From CAWCVR01 sp963799105 (GTDB lineage Bacteria; Acidobacteriota; Terriglobia; Bryobacterales; Bryobacteraceae): 64,000 nucleotides of DNA. Below the pieces are notes generated by a model, which saw only the letters and a program-made list of their open reading frames with translations, was not told where the DNA came from and ran no database searches. Below are positions 25,576-37,438 of the stretch, one piece after another. The position numbers and the translations under genes are program-made. The stretch spans positions 310,001 to 374,000 of the forward strand of contig CAWCVR010000010.1 in the NCBI GenBank assembly GCA_963799105.1, read 5' to 3'. Position 1 is the first letter of the stretch. Every line of letters starts with the position of its first letter.

Positions 25576-26275
25576 TAGGGATGGTTCCTTTTGTGGGCTT
25601 TTTCGAGGCACCCGCGCGGCATGGTGGGGCGTGGCTCACTCGTCGCTCGAGGGGTTGGACGCTCCGCGCCCGCCAGGCTTCAATTCAGGGTTTCTTGTCT
25701 CAAAACCCGTAAGTTTCGGTACAAGCCCGGCGAGGCCTGAAATCGGAGCTTTCGGCGTCCCGGAAGTCGGTCCCATAATAAAGGCCAGAGGGTGGTCAGC
25801 GCGCCGGCTCCGTTGCCGTCTGCGTCGTCCCAAAACTCTGTCCCAAGACCAGGCTTCGTCCTGGCCCCCCTTGGGCTCCTTCGTTTCTGCGGAGCCGCTT
25901 GGCTGGTTCGCCAAACCCGGCTTCCGCCACCCGCGGTCTGGACGGCGATCTGGGCAGCGGCGCCTGTCCGCGGTAGTCATGGATCACGCCCTGACTTGGG
26001 GCCCCCATGGCCGGCCACGTCCACGACTCGGCTGTTCTTGTCCGGCTGGTGCCACGACCGCGAGACACGGTACTATTGCGAGGCCGCTCGCCAAAGCGCG
26101 CGGCTCTGTTCGGAGCCACGACGAGGTGCCCTTTGGGCCTCGAATGGTTGCTTGCTAAGGCGCCGGGTTGCGCCGTCAAAGACCTGGTTCGTCCGAGCGG
26201 GAACAAGCCGCGATGGGTTAGGACCGAATTGCAGCGCCTCGGAATGGCGGGCCTGGCGCGTCAGCCACGAAGCAC
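25576..26275. other. Hairpin-rich region without recognisable gene; candidate structured RNA
   Basis: No open frame on either strand in these 700 bp looks like a protein. The stretch contains many short perfect stems with small loops: 25688-25708 (GGGTTT/AAACCC), 25849-25864 (CCAGG/CCTGG), 25874-25896 (GGCTCC/GGAGCC), 25899-25914 (TTGGC/GCCAA), 26102-26117 (GGCTC/GAGCC), 26123-26141 (GAG-GCCC/GGGC-CTC), 26159-26174 (GGCGC/GCGCC), 26235-26249 (CGCC/GGCG). In such GC-rich DNA several 5-bp stems are expected by chance, so this is only suggestive. It could be a structured RNA, a nest of palindromic repeats, or a decayed gene. Confidence 0.35.
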
Positions 26276-27217
26276 CTACGCCGCCGCCTGATCCATCACC
26301 CACTCTGCGAACAGCGCGGTCGCCCCGCTCGACACCGGGTCGCGGCCATCAAGCACCGCGTTCGTGAAATCGTCGATGCAGGGGAAGTGCAGGTTGGCGG
26401 GCGCGGGGATGTGCTCCACGCCGCCGGGGTACACCAGTTCGGGGCCGTTCAGCGGGGTTAGGTCCATCTCGCCCTCCGTGCCGCGAATGCGGAATTCGTC
26501 GCGTGGGACGCGCGAGTGCCAGCGCACGTCCACCAGGCTGCGCACGCCGCCACGGTGCTCCGTCATTACGGTGGCGTTGTCTTCCACTTGAATGGGGTGC
26601 ACCAGCGTGGAGAGATGGCCGCTCACGCAGCGCGGTTCGCCGAAGAGGTAATTCATCAGGTCGATGCGATGGGAAGCGATATCGCGCAGGGGACCGTTTC
26701 CGGCCTTGGCGGGGTCGATGAGCCAGGCTCGGAAACCGTCCTCGGGATAGAACCAGTCGTGGGAAGTGGCCTCGGCGAATACCGGGCGGCCGATTATGCC
26801 GGAGGCCAGGAGTTCCCTGGCGCGCAGCACCTTGGGGTAGAGGCGGCGGTAGTAGGAAATGCCCAGCGTGCGCCCGGCTTCCAGGGCCGCATCCCGCATC
26901 CGCCCGGCCTCGGCGTAGTTCATCGCCATGGGCTTCTCGCACAGCACGTGGCAGCCCGCGCGCAGGGCGGCGATGGTCTGCGGCGCGTGCAGGAAAACAG
27001 GCGTTGCCACGTAGACCGCCTCGGCGCCGCTCTGCTCCAGCGCGGAGCCCAGATCGGTCCACGCGGGCACGCCGAACGGGGCGGCCTTGGCGGGGTCGCG
27101 GGTGACGATGCCCACCAGGCGGCTGCGCGGGGATGCAAGAATGCCGGGGATGACGCGCTTGGCGGAGATGTCGCCGACGCCGATTACCAGCCACGCAAGC
27201 TGACGGCTGTCCTTCAT
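26276..27217 (-). CDS. Gfo/Idh/MocA family NAD(P)-dependent oxidoreductase
   Basis: Cytoplasmic dehydrogenase of 313 residues. The N-terminal Rossmann fold (WLVIGVGDISAKRVIPGILA) is a slightly altered GxGxxG (GVGDIS). The family motif CEKPMAMNYAEA carries the conserved catalytic Lys, and ASHRIDLMNYLFGEP holds the conserved His in the substrate site. Family members oxidise or reduce sugars, inositols and related polyols; substrate unknown. Its ATG overlaps the RNase J stop (ATGA), so it is translated from the RNase J transcript, an odd pairing with no obvious functional link. Confidence 0.88.
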   Translation of the reverse strand: MKDSRQLAWLVIGVGDISAKRVIPGILASPRSRLVGIVTRDPAKAAPFGVPAWTDLGSALEQSGAEAVYVATPVFLHAPQTIAALRAGCHVLCEKPMAMNYAEAGRMRDAALEAGRTLGISYYRRLYPKVLRARELLASGIIGRPVFAEATSHDWFYPEDGFRAWLIDPAKAGNGPLRDIASHRIDLMNYLFGEPRCVSGHLSTLVHPIQVEDNATVMTEHRGGVRSLVDVRWHSRVPRDEFRIRGTEGEMDLTPLNGPELVYPGGVEHIPAPANLHFPCIDDFTNAVLDGRDPVSSGATALFAEWVMDQAAA

Positions 27218-28887
27218 ACTTCCAGAATAACCGGCATGATCAGCGGGCGCCGGGAGGTCTCCTTGACGATGTAGCGCTTCAGGTCGGCGCGGATCTTCTC
27301 CTTCATGACGCCCCAGTCGGTCTTCTCTTCCTGGTTCGAGCTTTCCAGCGTCCGCGCCACCACCTGGCGCGCGTTCGCCAGGAATTCGGAGCCGTCGTCC
27401 ATGGCGGCGCCGAAACCGCGGCTGACGATTTCCGGGACGCTTTCCAGGCGGCCGGTCTGGCGGTTGATGGCGACGATGGGCAGCACGATGCCGTCTTCGG
27501 AGAGATGGCGGCGGTCGCGGATGACCACTTCTTCAACCACGTCGTCCACCGTGCCCGAGTCGATGCAGACGCGGCCCACGGGCACTCGGCCATTCTTGCG
27601 GGCGCCGCGGCTGTCCAGTTCGAGGATCTCGCCGGACTCCATGATAAACGACTCTTCCATGCCCGCGAAGCGCAGGTGCTCGGCCAGGCGGGCGTGCTTC
27701 GCGAGCTGGCGGAATTCTCCGTGGATGGGCATGAAATAGCGCGGCCGCACCAGGTTCAGCACCAGCTTCATCTCCTCGACGCTGGCGTGGCCGCTGACAT
27801 GCAGCGGCGGGTTCATGCTGCCGTAGAGCACGTCGGCGCCGCGGCGGGCCAAGTGGTCGATCATGCGGAAGATGGACTTCTCGTTGCCGGGGATGATGCG
27901 CGAGCTGAGCACCACGGTGTCGCCCGGATCGATGGAGATGTGCTTGTGGTTGTCGACGGCCACTCGCGCCAGCGCGCTCATGGGCTCGCCCTGGGTGCCG
28001 GAGATGAGCACGACGACCTTATCGGGCGGCAGGTCCATGGCGTCCTGCGGGCGGAGGAGGATGCCGTCGGGGATATCCAGAAGCCCGAGCGAATGGGCGA
28101 TTTCGGTGACCGACCCCATGCTGCGGCCCACCACCGCGACACGGCGCCCGCATTCCCGGGCGAGATCGAGAACCAGTTGCACGCGGTGGATGGAGGAACT
28201 GAAGCAGGCGACCAGGACGCGGCGAGGGGCGCGGTTGAAGATCTCCTCCATGCGCGGGCGGACGGCGCGTTCGCTCTCGGTGTAGCCGGGGCGGTCGGAG
28301 TTGGTGGAATCGGAGAGCAGCAGCAGGACGCCGCGCTTGCCGTAGTCGGCCAGGGTATGGAGGTCGAAAAGTTCGTTGTCGGTGGGGGTGGGGTCCACCT
28401 TGAAATCGCCGGTGTGGATGATGACGCCGAGGGGGGTGGTGATGGCCAGGGCCACGGCGCTCACGATGGAGTGGGTGACGTGGATGAACTCGATGCGGAA
28501 GGGGCCGATTTCGACGATCTGTTTGGGTTTGATGGGAATGAGACGGGGCTCCTGGTCGAGTTCGTATTCTTCCAGGCGGCGCTCCACCAGCGCCAGGGTG
28601 AACGCGGTGCCGTAGACCGGGATATCGATTTCGCTGAGGAGATACGGGACGGCGCCGATGTGGTCTTCGTGGCCGTGGCTCAGCAGGAGGGCGCGGACGC
28701 GGGAATGATTCTCCTTGAGGAACGTGAGGTCGGGCATGACCAGGTCGACGCCCAGCAATTCCGCCTCGGGGAACATCATGCCGGAGTCGATGACAATGAT
28801 GTCGTCGCCGAACCGGATGGCCGTCATGTTCATGCCGAACTCGCCCAGGCCACCTAGGGGAATTACCTGCAACTTGTGGTCCGTCAT
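27214..28887 (-). CDS. rnj: Ribonuclease J (beta-CASP metallo-beta-lactamase)
   Basis: RNase with 5'-3' exonuclease and endonuclease activity in mRNA and rRNA processing. The protein is 557 residues, standard for RNase J. Zinc-site motifs are LLLSHGHEDHIGAVPYLL, VTHSIVSAVALAI, HTGDFKVDPTP and, in the beta-CASP part, LSDSTNSDRPGYT, FSSSIHRVQ, SGTQGEP and HVSGHASVEEMKL. The C-terminal domain is complete, ending RRPLIMPVILEV. ATG 28887 is the start; the in-frame TTG at 28920 adds residues not like the family. It is preceded by a 424-bp gap with a terminator-like hairpin, so it should have its own promoter there, and is followed by the overlapping Gfo/Idh gene. Confidence 0.93.
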   Translation of the reverse strand: MTDHKLQVIPLGGLGEFGMNMTAIRFGDDIIVIDSGMMFPEAELLGVDLVMPDLTFLKENHSRVRALLLSHGHEDHIGAVPYLLSEIDIPVYGTAFTLALVERRLEEYELDQEPRLIPIKPKQIVEIGPFRIEFIHVTHSIVSAVALAITTPLGVIIHTGDFKVDPTPTDNELFDLHTLADYGKRGVLLLLSDSTNSDRPGYTESERAVRPRMEEIFNRAPRRVLVACFSSSIHRVQLVLDLARECGRRVAVVGRSMGSVTEIAHSLGLLDIPDGILLRPQDAMDLPPDKVVVLISGTQGEPMSALARVAVDNHKHISIDPGDTVVLSSRIIPGNEKSIFRMIDHLARRGADVLYGSMNPPLHVSGHASVEEMKLVLNLVRPRYFMPIHGEFRQLAKHARLAEHLRFAGMEESFIMESGEILELDSRGARKNGRVPVGRVCIDSGTVDDVVEEVVIRDRRHLSEDGIVLPIVAINRQTGRLESVPEIVSRGFGAAMDDGSEFLANARQVVARTLESSNQEEKTDWGVMKEKIRADLKRYIVKETSRRPLIMPVILEV

Positions 28888-29311
28888 TGAGGGATGTACC
28901 AGTGTACCGCGACGGGGCAACGGGCCGCGACACCGCCTTCGGGCTGCTCGGAACGGGGGCCCTCAGCAGGTTTCGGACGGCGTAACTCCAATGTTTGCCC
29001 CAAATAGAAATGCTCACCCCGAAGGGTGAGCATTCGATCCCCTGTTCTACCAGGGTGATGTTCGATGGGAGAATCAGCTTCGACGGAATCGCAACCGCCA
29101 AAACTTTGTAGTTGGATCTTATTTCCCTGCGGCTCTCAAGTCAAGCGAAAATCGGATGCAAAATTTTCGGTCGTAACCTGCTCGTAGCGGGTCACTTGCG
29201 CGATCCAGAGTTTTTCCACAGGTAATCAACGAAGCCTCAAAAAGCTCTATCGAAGCCTGAGGATTTCAGTCTAAGGTACACAAAAACCGTAGCTTACAGG
29301 CGGACACTCTG
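28888..29311. other. 424-bp intergenic leader upstream of rnj
   Basis: No gene recognised. It has lower GC than its surroundings and contains a perfect hairpin at 29009-29034 (separate entry), a run TTTTTCCACAGG near 29210 that resembles a single DnaA box, and an A/T-rich part around 29120-29170. As the 5' region of RNase J it may hold the promoter and a processed leader; RNase J autoregulation through its own leader is known in some bacteria (inference here). Confidence 0.5.
29009..29034 (-). terminator. Intrinsic terminator-like hairpin after the DUF6599 gene
   Basis: AATGCTCACCC (29009-29019) and GGGTGAGCATT (29024-29034) form a perfect 11-bp stem with a CGAA loop (TTCG on the minus strand, a very stable tetraloop). 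Read on the minus strand it is followed by TCTATTT, a weak U tract. It lies between the DUF6599 gene and rnj, both leftward, so it may separate the two transcripts or act as an attenuator in the rnj leader. Confidence 0.6.
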
Positions 29312-30277
29312 CTATTCGAGGTGCAGACGGATGACCGTATCGGCATCCGGATCGCGTCCGCCGCGCCGTTTGTAGACCCGAAAGGCGCCCACCGCAAGCC
29401 CCGCCACGAGCGTTATCGACAGCAGTATCCCAATGAGAATGAAGATATTTATCACCAGGTAGCCGATGTTGTCCCAGCGTGTGGGAATGTGCTCCGGGAC
29501 GGTGACTTCGGCCTGGAAACGCACCTCGGCCAGCAGCATTCGGGCAAAATCGGGATCGGCGGCGGCAGGCAGGGTTACCGCCACCAGGGACATGGAACGC
29601 CGCGCCGTGAGGCCCGCGCCCTCGAATTTGGGGAACTGCTTCATGGCGATCTGGGGGGTGGGGTAACTGAAGACCGCCAGGGTGACATCCCCTTTGGGGC
29701 TGTGGAAAACTCCCGATTGGGCTTCGGCGCCGATTTGGAAGTTCACCGCCGAAGCCGGAATGCCGGGCAAAAAGGCCTGCAACCCGGCCGGTCCGGTGAT
29801 ATAGCGCTCGCTGTTGGGCACCAGTCCCTCGCCGGGAAGGTAGCGGGTAGGCAGGGCGGAATGGTCGACGCCGGAGAGCGATCCCAGGAAGGCCTCCAAT
29901 TCGGCTTTGGAGGGCTTGTAGCCATCGAAGCGGACCAGGTAGTTCCCGTGGACCAGAAGCAGGCTATCGGACGTTTCCGCGGCCAGCGAGGCGGCGTTGG
30001 AAGGCTTTGACGAAGCGGGCCGCTGCCAGTAGAAGGCCGCCATGGCAGCGGTCGAGTCGGCGAGTTGGTAGAGGCTTACCGTGGACGGGGCCGGGACGTT
30101 GGCATACTCCGCCGCATCGGAGTACTTCAGCCCGAGTTCGTCCCAAAGGCCGCCGCCGATGCGCGCCGGCTTGACGAAGGTGGTTCGCGGATGCCCCCCG
30201 AAGGCATCGGGCAGCGTCTCAGCCGCCGCCAGGCGCGCCAGGAGCGCGAGAGCCAGAAAAAGTCTCATGTTCACCAT
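29312..30277 (-). CDS. DUF6599-like membrane-anchored exported protein
   Basis: Protein of 321 residues with an N-terminal signal peptide (MVNMRLFLALALLARLAAAE) and one C-terminal membrane helix (IGYLVINIFILIGILLSITL) followed by a basic RVYKRRGGR tail. The exported domain includes LPDAFGGHPRTTFVKPARIG, YQLADSTAAMAAFYWQRP and an internal repeat-like layout. I recall this pattern as an acidobacterial family (DUF6599) of unknown role; confidence in the family name is moderate. ATG 30277 has GGAG upstream; ATG 30268 is an alternative. It lies 67 bp downstream of secA on the same strand. Confidence 0.7.
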   Translation of the reverse strand: MVNMRLFLALALLARLAAAETLPDAFGGHPRTTFVKPARIGGGLWDELGLKYSDAAEYANVPAPSTVSLYQLADSTAAMAAFYWQRPASSKPSNAASLAAETSDSLLLVHGNYLVRFDGYKPSKAELEAFLGSLSGVDHSALPTRYLPGEGLVPNSERYITGPAGLQAFLPGIPASAVNFQIGAEAQSGVFHSPKGDVTLAVFSYPTPQIAMKQFPKFEGAGLTARRSMSLVAVTLPAAADPDFARMLLAEVRFQAEVTVPEHIPTRWDNIGYLVINIFILIGILLSITLVAGLAVGAFRVYKRRGGRDPDADTVIRLHLE

Positions 30278-30344
30278 TGGACTCCGGCGGGGGTGGCGGG
30301 GGTTCCCGGACAACCGCAAGAAGATAGAGCCATAAGCGGTCTTG

Positions 30345-33271
<2,927 letters not shown>

Positions 33272-33446
33272 GAATAAAGGTCTCGTTACGGGGGGCGGTC
33301 CGCAGTTTTCATTTTAGCGCGGAACGCGCTGGGAGTTATCGGTTGACTCCCTTCCGGAGCGGCGCCCACCCCCGATAGACGGGACGCGGGCGGCGGAATT
33401 AGCGGGCGGCGGAACGGCGCCACGCCCATCTTGCTACCATCGGATC

Positions 33447-34574
33447 ATGGCCCATGCGGGGCGCCGCTGGACGCGCCGAGGATTCCTGTTGACCGGGCTC
33501 GCGGCGGCCGGCGCGGCTTCCGAGAGCCGCAAGGCTCCCGCTCTGCCGGCGTTTCCCTCCGACGCGCAGCGGTACTCGGACCCCAGCACCGATCTCGACG
33601 TTTACCGCTTGACCGATCCCGCGTATTCCAGCACGCTGCCAGCTTACTACGGCCGCGCCATCGCCAGTCACGGCGGCTACCTGCTGTTCACCTGCGGCCG
33701 CACGGGGTCGCCGCAGGTCTTCCGCCTGGATTTGAAAAGCGCCGGCATGCAGCAACTCACCGAGGTCGAGGACCTGGACGGCGGCTCTGTGACGCTGACG
33801 CCCGATAACCGCGCGTTCTGCTACTGCGCCGGGCAGTCGCTGTTCCTGTCGCCGTTCAGTTCCAAGGAACGGGAACTGTACCGCGTGCCGGAGGGATGGG
33901 AGCGGGGGCGCGGCATGACGGTCGGGCCCGATGGCACCCACGCAACGCTGGTGGAAACCCGCGCCGGCGGCTCACGGTTGCGCATGGTCCCGCTGGCGGC
34001 GGGCGCGGCGCGCACGGTGATGGAGTCTCCGGCGGCCATGGCGGATCCCAGACCGCGGCCGTATCGCGGGCAGACGCTGTACCGCTCGGGCGGCCAGGGG
34101 TTGTGGCTGGTGAACTACGACGGGCGCGAGAACCGGCAGCTCAAGCTGGCGGCGGGACGGACGGCCGCGGCCAACTGGGCGGCGGACGGGCGGACGCTGC
34201 TCTACCTGGTCTGTCCGGAAGACCCCACCCAACTGCACGCCATTCGCGAGCACTCACCCGATACGGGCGCCGACAAACTGGTGGCCAGGACCAGCCAGTT
34301 CGCCAGTTTCTCGGCCAACCGGGACGCCTCGGTGTTCGCGGGCGCGAGCGAAAACAAAGGGTCGCCGCACGTGCTGCTGCTGCTGCGCGTGACGGGCGCC
34401 GAGAGAACCCTGTGCGAGCACCGGGCTACGGACGCGGCGGCGGTCTGTCCGGTCTTTTCGCCGGACAGCCAGCGGCTGTTTTTTCAGAGCGACCGCGACG
34501 GTAAACCGGCGATCTACTCGATGCACCTCGACAAGCTGGTCGAGAATACCGCGCCGGATCGGGAGGCGAAGTAG
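33447..34574 (+). CDS. Exported beta-propeller protein, oligogalacturonide lyase/TolB-like
   Basis: Protein of 375 residues with a twin-arginine-type leader (WTRRGFLLTGLAAAGA). The body is a beta-propeller built of repeats like GGSVTLTPDNRAFCYCAGQS, AANWAADGRTLLYLV and CPVFSPDSQRLFFQSDRDGK, the last being a TolB/WD40-like blade. The N-terminal DPSTDLDVYRLTDPAYSSTL and DGTHATLVETR remind me of oligogalacturonide lyases (PL22), but the His/Asp active site was not verified, so a sugar lyase role is only possible. It is divergent from secA with 175 bp between. Predicted location: periplasm through Tat. Confidence 0.65.
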   Translation: MAHAGRRWTRRGFLLTGLAAAGAASESRKAPALPAFPSDAQRYSDPSTDLDVYRLTDPAYSSTLPAYYGRAIASHGGYLLFTCGRTGSPQVFRLDLKSAGMQQLTEVEDLDGGSVTLTPDNRAFCYCAGQSLFLSPFSSKERELYRVPEGWERGRGMTVGPDGTHATLVETRAGGSRLRMVPLAAGAARTVMESPAAMADPRPRPYRGQTLYRSGGQGLWLVNYDGRENRQLKLAAGRTAAANWAADGRTLLYLVCPEDPTQLHAIREHSPDTGADKLVARTSQFASFSANRDASVFAGASENKGSPHVLLLLRVTGAERTLCEHRATDAAAVCPVFSPDSQRLFFQSDRDGKPAIYSMHLDKLVENTAPDREAK

Positions 34575-34614
34575 CCGCGGCCGTGGGCGCGCCGTTGTGG
34601 GGCGCCCCGCATCG

Positions 34615-35502
34615 CTACCGCGCGGCGGCGTCCTTGGGCGTCGAAAGGTAGCCGACGATGCTGTCCTTGTTGACCTGGTTGATCACCAGCTCGTAGGGCG
34701 TGTGGCCGCCTTTCGCGGTATAGAACTGCACCGGCTCGTTGACGCTCTTGTTCTGCTTGAAGGTGAGCTTGTCGTCGGCAAGGATATACACCGAATACGT
34801 GTTCTTCTTGGGAGTGACGCTGTCCAGGCGGAGGGCGACATCGCCGAATTTCTGCGGCTGTTTGGTCTTGCCCAGCTTGATGTCGGTGTAGTTGCGCTCG
34901 CCCTTGAGACGCAGCGCCGCCAGTTCCTTGCCGTTGGTGGCGATGAGGCCGCTAGCCACGCCCATATCGCCGGTGACGCTCTTCAGGTCGGCGATGGTCT
35001 TGTTGAGCTGGTCCTGGGTCTGGGACGCCTGGGTGCGCACGGTGCCCACGTCGGTGGCCACGTCGGCGATCTTGGAGTTGGCGGCGGCCACCCCGGCGGC
35101 GGAGGTCTGCTTCACGTCGTCGATCTGGCTGCCCAGCGCCGCCTGCATCTTGGCCTGTTCGGCCTGAATCTGGCGGACAAGCTGATCGGCGTGGGCATTT
35201 TCCTTGGCCGCCGCGTCGCTGCTCATGCTGGCGGCCGCGCGGCGCGTGGCTTCCAGGTCCGCCTTCAAACCGTCGATGTAGCGCTGCTGCGAGAGCATCG
35301 ACACCGTGGACGCGTCCTTTACTTTGCTCAACCCGGCGTCGAGGGTTTTCTTCGTATCGGCCAAATCGCCGCGCAACTGGACGACCTGAACGTACAGGTA
35401 GATGTTGGCGACAACCAGGGCGATGAGGACTCCGGCAACCAGGGCCGTCAGCAGGCTCGAGCTTCGGTGCGGCTCGGGGGAGTAATTCGATATCGAACTC
35501 AC
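34615..35502 (-). CDS. Membrane-anchored coiled-coil protein of unknown function
   Basis: Protein of 295 residues. One N-terminal membrane helix (LLTALVAGVLIALVVANIYL) leads into a long predicted coiled coil (about 45-190) rich in Ala, Lys, Asp and Gln with regular heptads, ending in a beta-rich C-terminal domain (FGDVALRLDSVTPKKNTYSV, PYELVINQVNKDSIVGYLST). The start is GTG with GGAG 11-14 bases upstream. The topology suggests a periplasmic coiled coil with a small cap domain. No known family was recognised; I recall similar proteins in Acidobacteria. It is convergent with the beta-propeller gene (40 bp) and 73 bp downstream of the MBL-fold gene. Confidence 0.7.
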   Translation of the reverse strand: MSSISNYSPEPHRSSSLLTALVAGVLIALVVANIYLYVQVVQLRGDLADTKKTLDAGLSKVKDASTVSMLSQQRYIDGLKADLEATRRAAASMSSDAAAKENAHADQLVRQIQAEQAKMQAALGSQIDDVKQTSAAGVAAANSKIADVATDVGTVRTQASQTQDQLNKTIADLKSVTGDMGVASGLIATNGKELAALRLKGERNYTDIKLGKTKQPQKFGDVALRLDSVTPKKNTYSVYILADDKLTFKQNKSVNEPVQFYTAKGGHTPYELVINQVNKDSIVGYLSTPKDAAAR

Positions 35503-35575
35503 GAAAAATGGTGCTCCTTCAGGAATCTCTCTAACTCAATAGTATAGATCGTATGCCAAGGCGATTGGGTTTCAC

Positions 35576-36985
35576 TCAAGACAGATCGAACCACTGGCCG
35601 GGCCGGACCGGTTCCGCGTCCAACCCGTATTTGGCGTGCAACAGCTTGGCCAGCGTGGCCGATTGCTCGGGTTCGCCGTGTACCAGAAACACCTTCCTGA
35701 TGGACGGCGCCATCGGCGCCACCCACTCGAGCAACTCTTTCTGGTCGGCATGGCCGCTGAGCTCGTCGAGGCTGGAAATCTCCGCGCGAACCCGCATGGG
35801 CTCGCCAAAGATGAGGACCTCCGGCCACTTCTCGATCAACTTGCGGCCCAGAGTGTCGGCCGCCTGAAAGCCGGTGATGAGCACGGTATTGCGGGGGTCT
35901 TCGATGCCGTTGCGCAAATGGTGGAGGATGCGCCCCTGCTCGCACATGCCGGAGGCCGAGATGACCACGAACGGGCCGTGCAGGTCGTTCAACTTCTTGG
36001 AGTCCTCGGCTTCGCGGATGTACTTCAGCCGCTCGAAACCCAAGGGGTCCTGGTGATGCAGCAGAAACTCGCGGGTCTCCTCGTCGAAACACTCGGGATG
36101 GTCGCGATGCACCTGGGTGATGTTCAGGGCCAGCGGGCTGTCCACGAAGATGGGGATGTTGGGGATGCGCTTCTGGTCGGACAGTTCGTGCAGCAGCAGC
36201 ACCAGTTGCTGGGTCCGGCTCACGGCGAACGCCGGCACGATGACGTGTCCGCCGCGGCGCGCCGTGCGGTTGATGACGTCGGCCAGTTTGTTGACCACGT
36301 GGTCGACGCTCTTGTGCAGGCGGCCGCCGTAAGTGCTTTCGAGAATCAGGTAGTCGACCGGCTCGAGCGGTTCGGGGTCGCGGATGATGGGGAGACCGGG
36401 ACGGCCGAGGTCGCCGGAGAAACCCAGGCGCAATGTGGAGTCGCCCGACTTCTCGCGCAGAACCACCCAGGAGGAGCCCAGGATATGGCCGGCGTCGTGG
36501 CTCTCGTAGGCCAGACCGGGCCCGAGATCATGCGGCGTATGGTAGGGAACCGGCTGGAACAGGGGCAGAGTCCGTTCCGCGTCGGGGGTGGTATAGAGGG
36601 GAACCACGTAGCCATTGACCAGGCCCGCCTGTTTGCGCCGGTCGCGCCGCTTGTTGAGGAACTCGGCGTCATGCTCCTGGATGTGGGCGGTGTCGCGCAG
36701 CATCCAGTTGCAGAGATCGACGGTGGCGGGTGTGGCATAGATGGGGCCGGTGAAGCCGTTCTTGACGAGTGTGGGCAGGTTGCCGGCGTGGTCGATGTGA
36801 GCATGCGAGAGAACCACGGCGTCAATGGACGAGGCGGGAAACGGAAGGTTGCGGTTCATCTCGTCGGTATCCTTGCGGCGGCCCTGATTCAAACCGCAAT
36901 CCAGGAGGATGCGCTTCCCCCCGGATTCGACCATGTGCATGGAGCCGGTTACGGCGCCGGCCGCGCCCCAAAATGTGAGTTTCAT
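35576..36985 (-). CDS. Beta-CASP metallo-beta-lactamase RNase-like protein
   Basis: Protein of 469 residues in the YSH1/KH-CPSF-like bacterial group of beta-CASP nucleases. Zinc motifs: VVLSHAHIDHAGNLPTLVKN, SHDAGHILGSSWVVL, FSGDLGRPG and, near the end, ELSGHADQKELLEWV. The beta-CASP RNA-binding insert runs about 200-390 (for example HVIVPAFAVSRTQQLVLLL and VVISASGMCEQGRILHHL). ATG 36985 is the start; upstream in-frame codons fall in repeat-like DNA. Family knowledge: likely RNA 3'-end processing or ribonuclease; distinct from RNase J at 27214. The upstream gap holds the 130-nt hairpin repeat. Confidence 0.87.
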   Translation of the reverse strand: MKLTFWGAAGAVTGSMHMVESGGKRILLDCGLNQGRRKDTDEMNRNLPFPASSIDAVVLSHAHIDHAGNLPTLVKNGFTGPIYATPATVDLCNWMLRDTAHIQEHDAEFLNKRRDRRKQAGLVNGYVVPLYTTPDAERTLPLFQPVPYHTPHDLGPGLAYESHDAGHILGSSWVVLREKSGDSTLRLGFSGDLGRPGLPIIRDPEPLEPVDYLILESTYGGRLHKSVDHVVNKLADVINRTARRGGHVIVPAFAVSRTQQLVLLLHELSDQKRIPNIPIFVDSPLALNITQVHRDHPECFDEETREFLLHHQDPLGFERLKYIREAEDSKKLNDLHGPFVVISASGMCEQGRILHHLRNGIEDPRNTVLITGFQAADTLGRKLIEKWPEVLIFGEPMRVRAEISSLDELSGHADQKELLEWVAPMAPSIRKVFLVHGEPEQSATLAKLLHAKYGLDAEPVRPGQWFDLS

Positions 36986-37438
36986 GAAGGGTTTGCCCCA
37001 GACGACATCCGCGAGATTCTCTGGAAGGCCAATGATATCACTACTGAAACACAAACCCGCAGGGGTGTTTGCCGTCAGTCGCGCCTCATGCCTCCGCTCG
37101 CGGGCGGGGGACGGACGGCGTCCGCGGCCACTGCCGTCTGAGAAACAGTCCTCGCGCCGGGAACGGCGGCGCCGGCCCTGCCCACATGGCCGTGTTGGGG
37201 ATTCAGGGGCCATTCACACTCGCCGGGAAGTTTCCCTAGTGCCTTGACCGCGAGAAACTGTTCCTTTGCCACGGGCCGCTCGCTCACGCTCGCGGTTCTG
37301 TACGGAACCGCGAGCGTGAGCGAGCGGCCCGGTAATGGCACCAAATCACACGGCCGAAGACCTAGCTGTGCATAGCCGGTCACCACTGAGGGTAGGGCAG
37401 CGCTTTCTTGAAGAGGATTACAGGCGCGCAGAGCTGGA
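36986..37438. other. Intergenic region containing a dispersed repeat
   Basis: 453 bp without a gene, between the leftward beta-CASP gene and the 3' end of the Flp pilin gene. It contains the 130-nt hairpin repeat (37237-37366). The part at 37070-37236 is GC-rich with short palindromes such as GGACGGACGGCGTCC and GGCGGCGCCGGCC; nothing further recognised. Confidence 0.6.
37237..37366. repeat. 130-nt palindromic element, copy A
   Basis: Contains a perfect 26-bp inverted repeat (37273-37298 and 37305-37330; arm starts GGGCCGCTCGCTCACGCTCG) with a six-base loop. Flanks of about 36 bp are nearly identical, in inverted orientation, to the copy at 56022-56152 (one mismatch per flank). Both copies are bounded by CTAG at each end. 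Non-coding, MITE-like in size. Confidence 0.92.

Noticed and set aside
25890..25925. Possible group II intron domain V at 25.9 kb
   Set aside because: A GAGCCG...CGGCTTC stem is present but lacks the GAAA tetraloop and the catalytic AGC layout; no reverse-transcriptase gene is near.
25556..26158. 200-residue open frame on the plus strand
   Set aside because: Composition is Arg/Pro/Gly-rich, there is no ribosome site at its start, and it overlaps other equally long frames on both strands.
26159..26225. tmRNA or RNase P RNA within the 25.6-26.3 kb region
   Set aside because: No tRNA-like end with CCA, no tag-peptide frame and no RNase P signature words were found.
29205..29220. DnaA box / origin of replication upstream of rnj
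   Set aside because: Only one DnaA-like word; no cluster of boxes, and no dnaA or dnaN gene.
37273..37330. Rho-independent terminator at the 26-bp stem
   Set aside because: The stem is very strong, but there is no T tract on either side and the identical element recurs at 56 kb, so it is recorded as a repeat.
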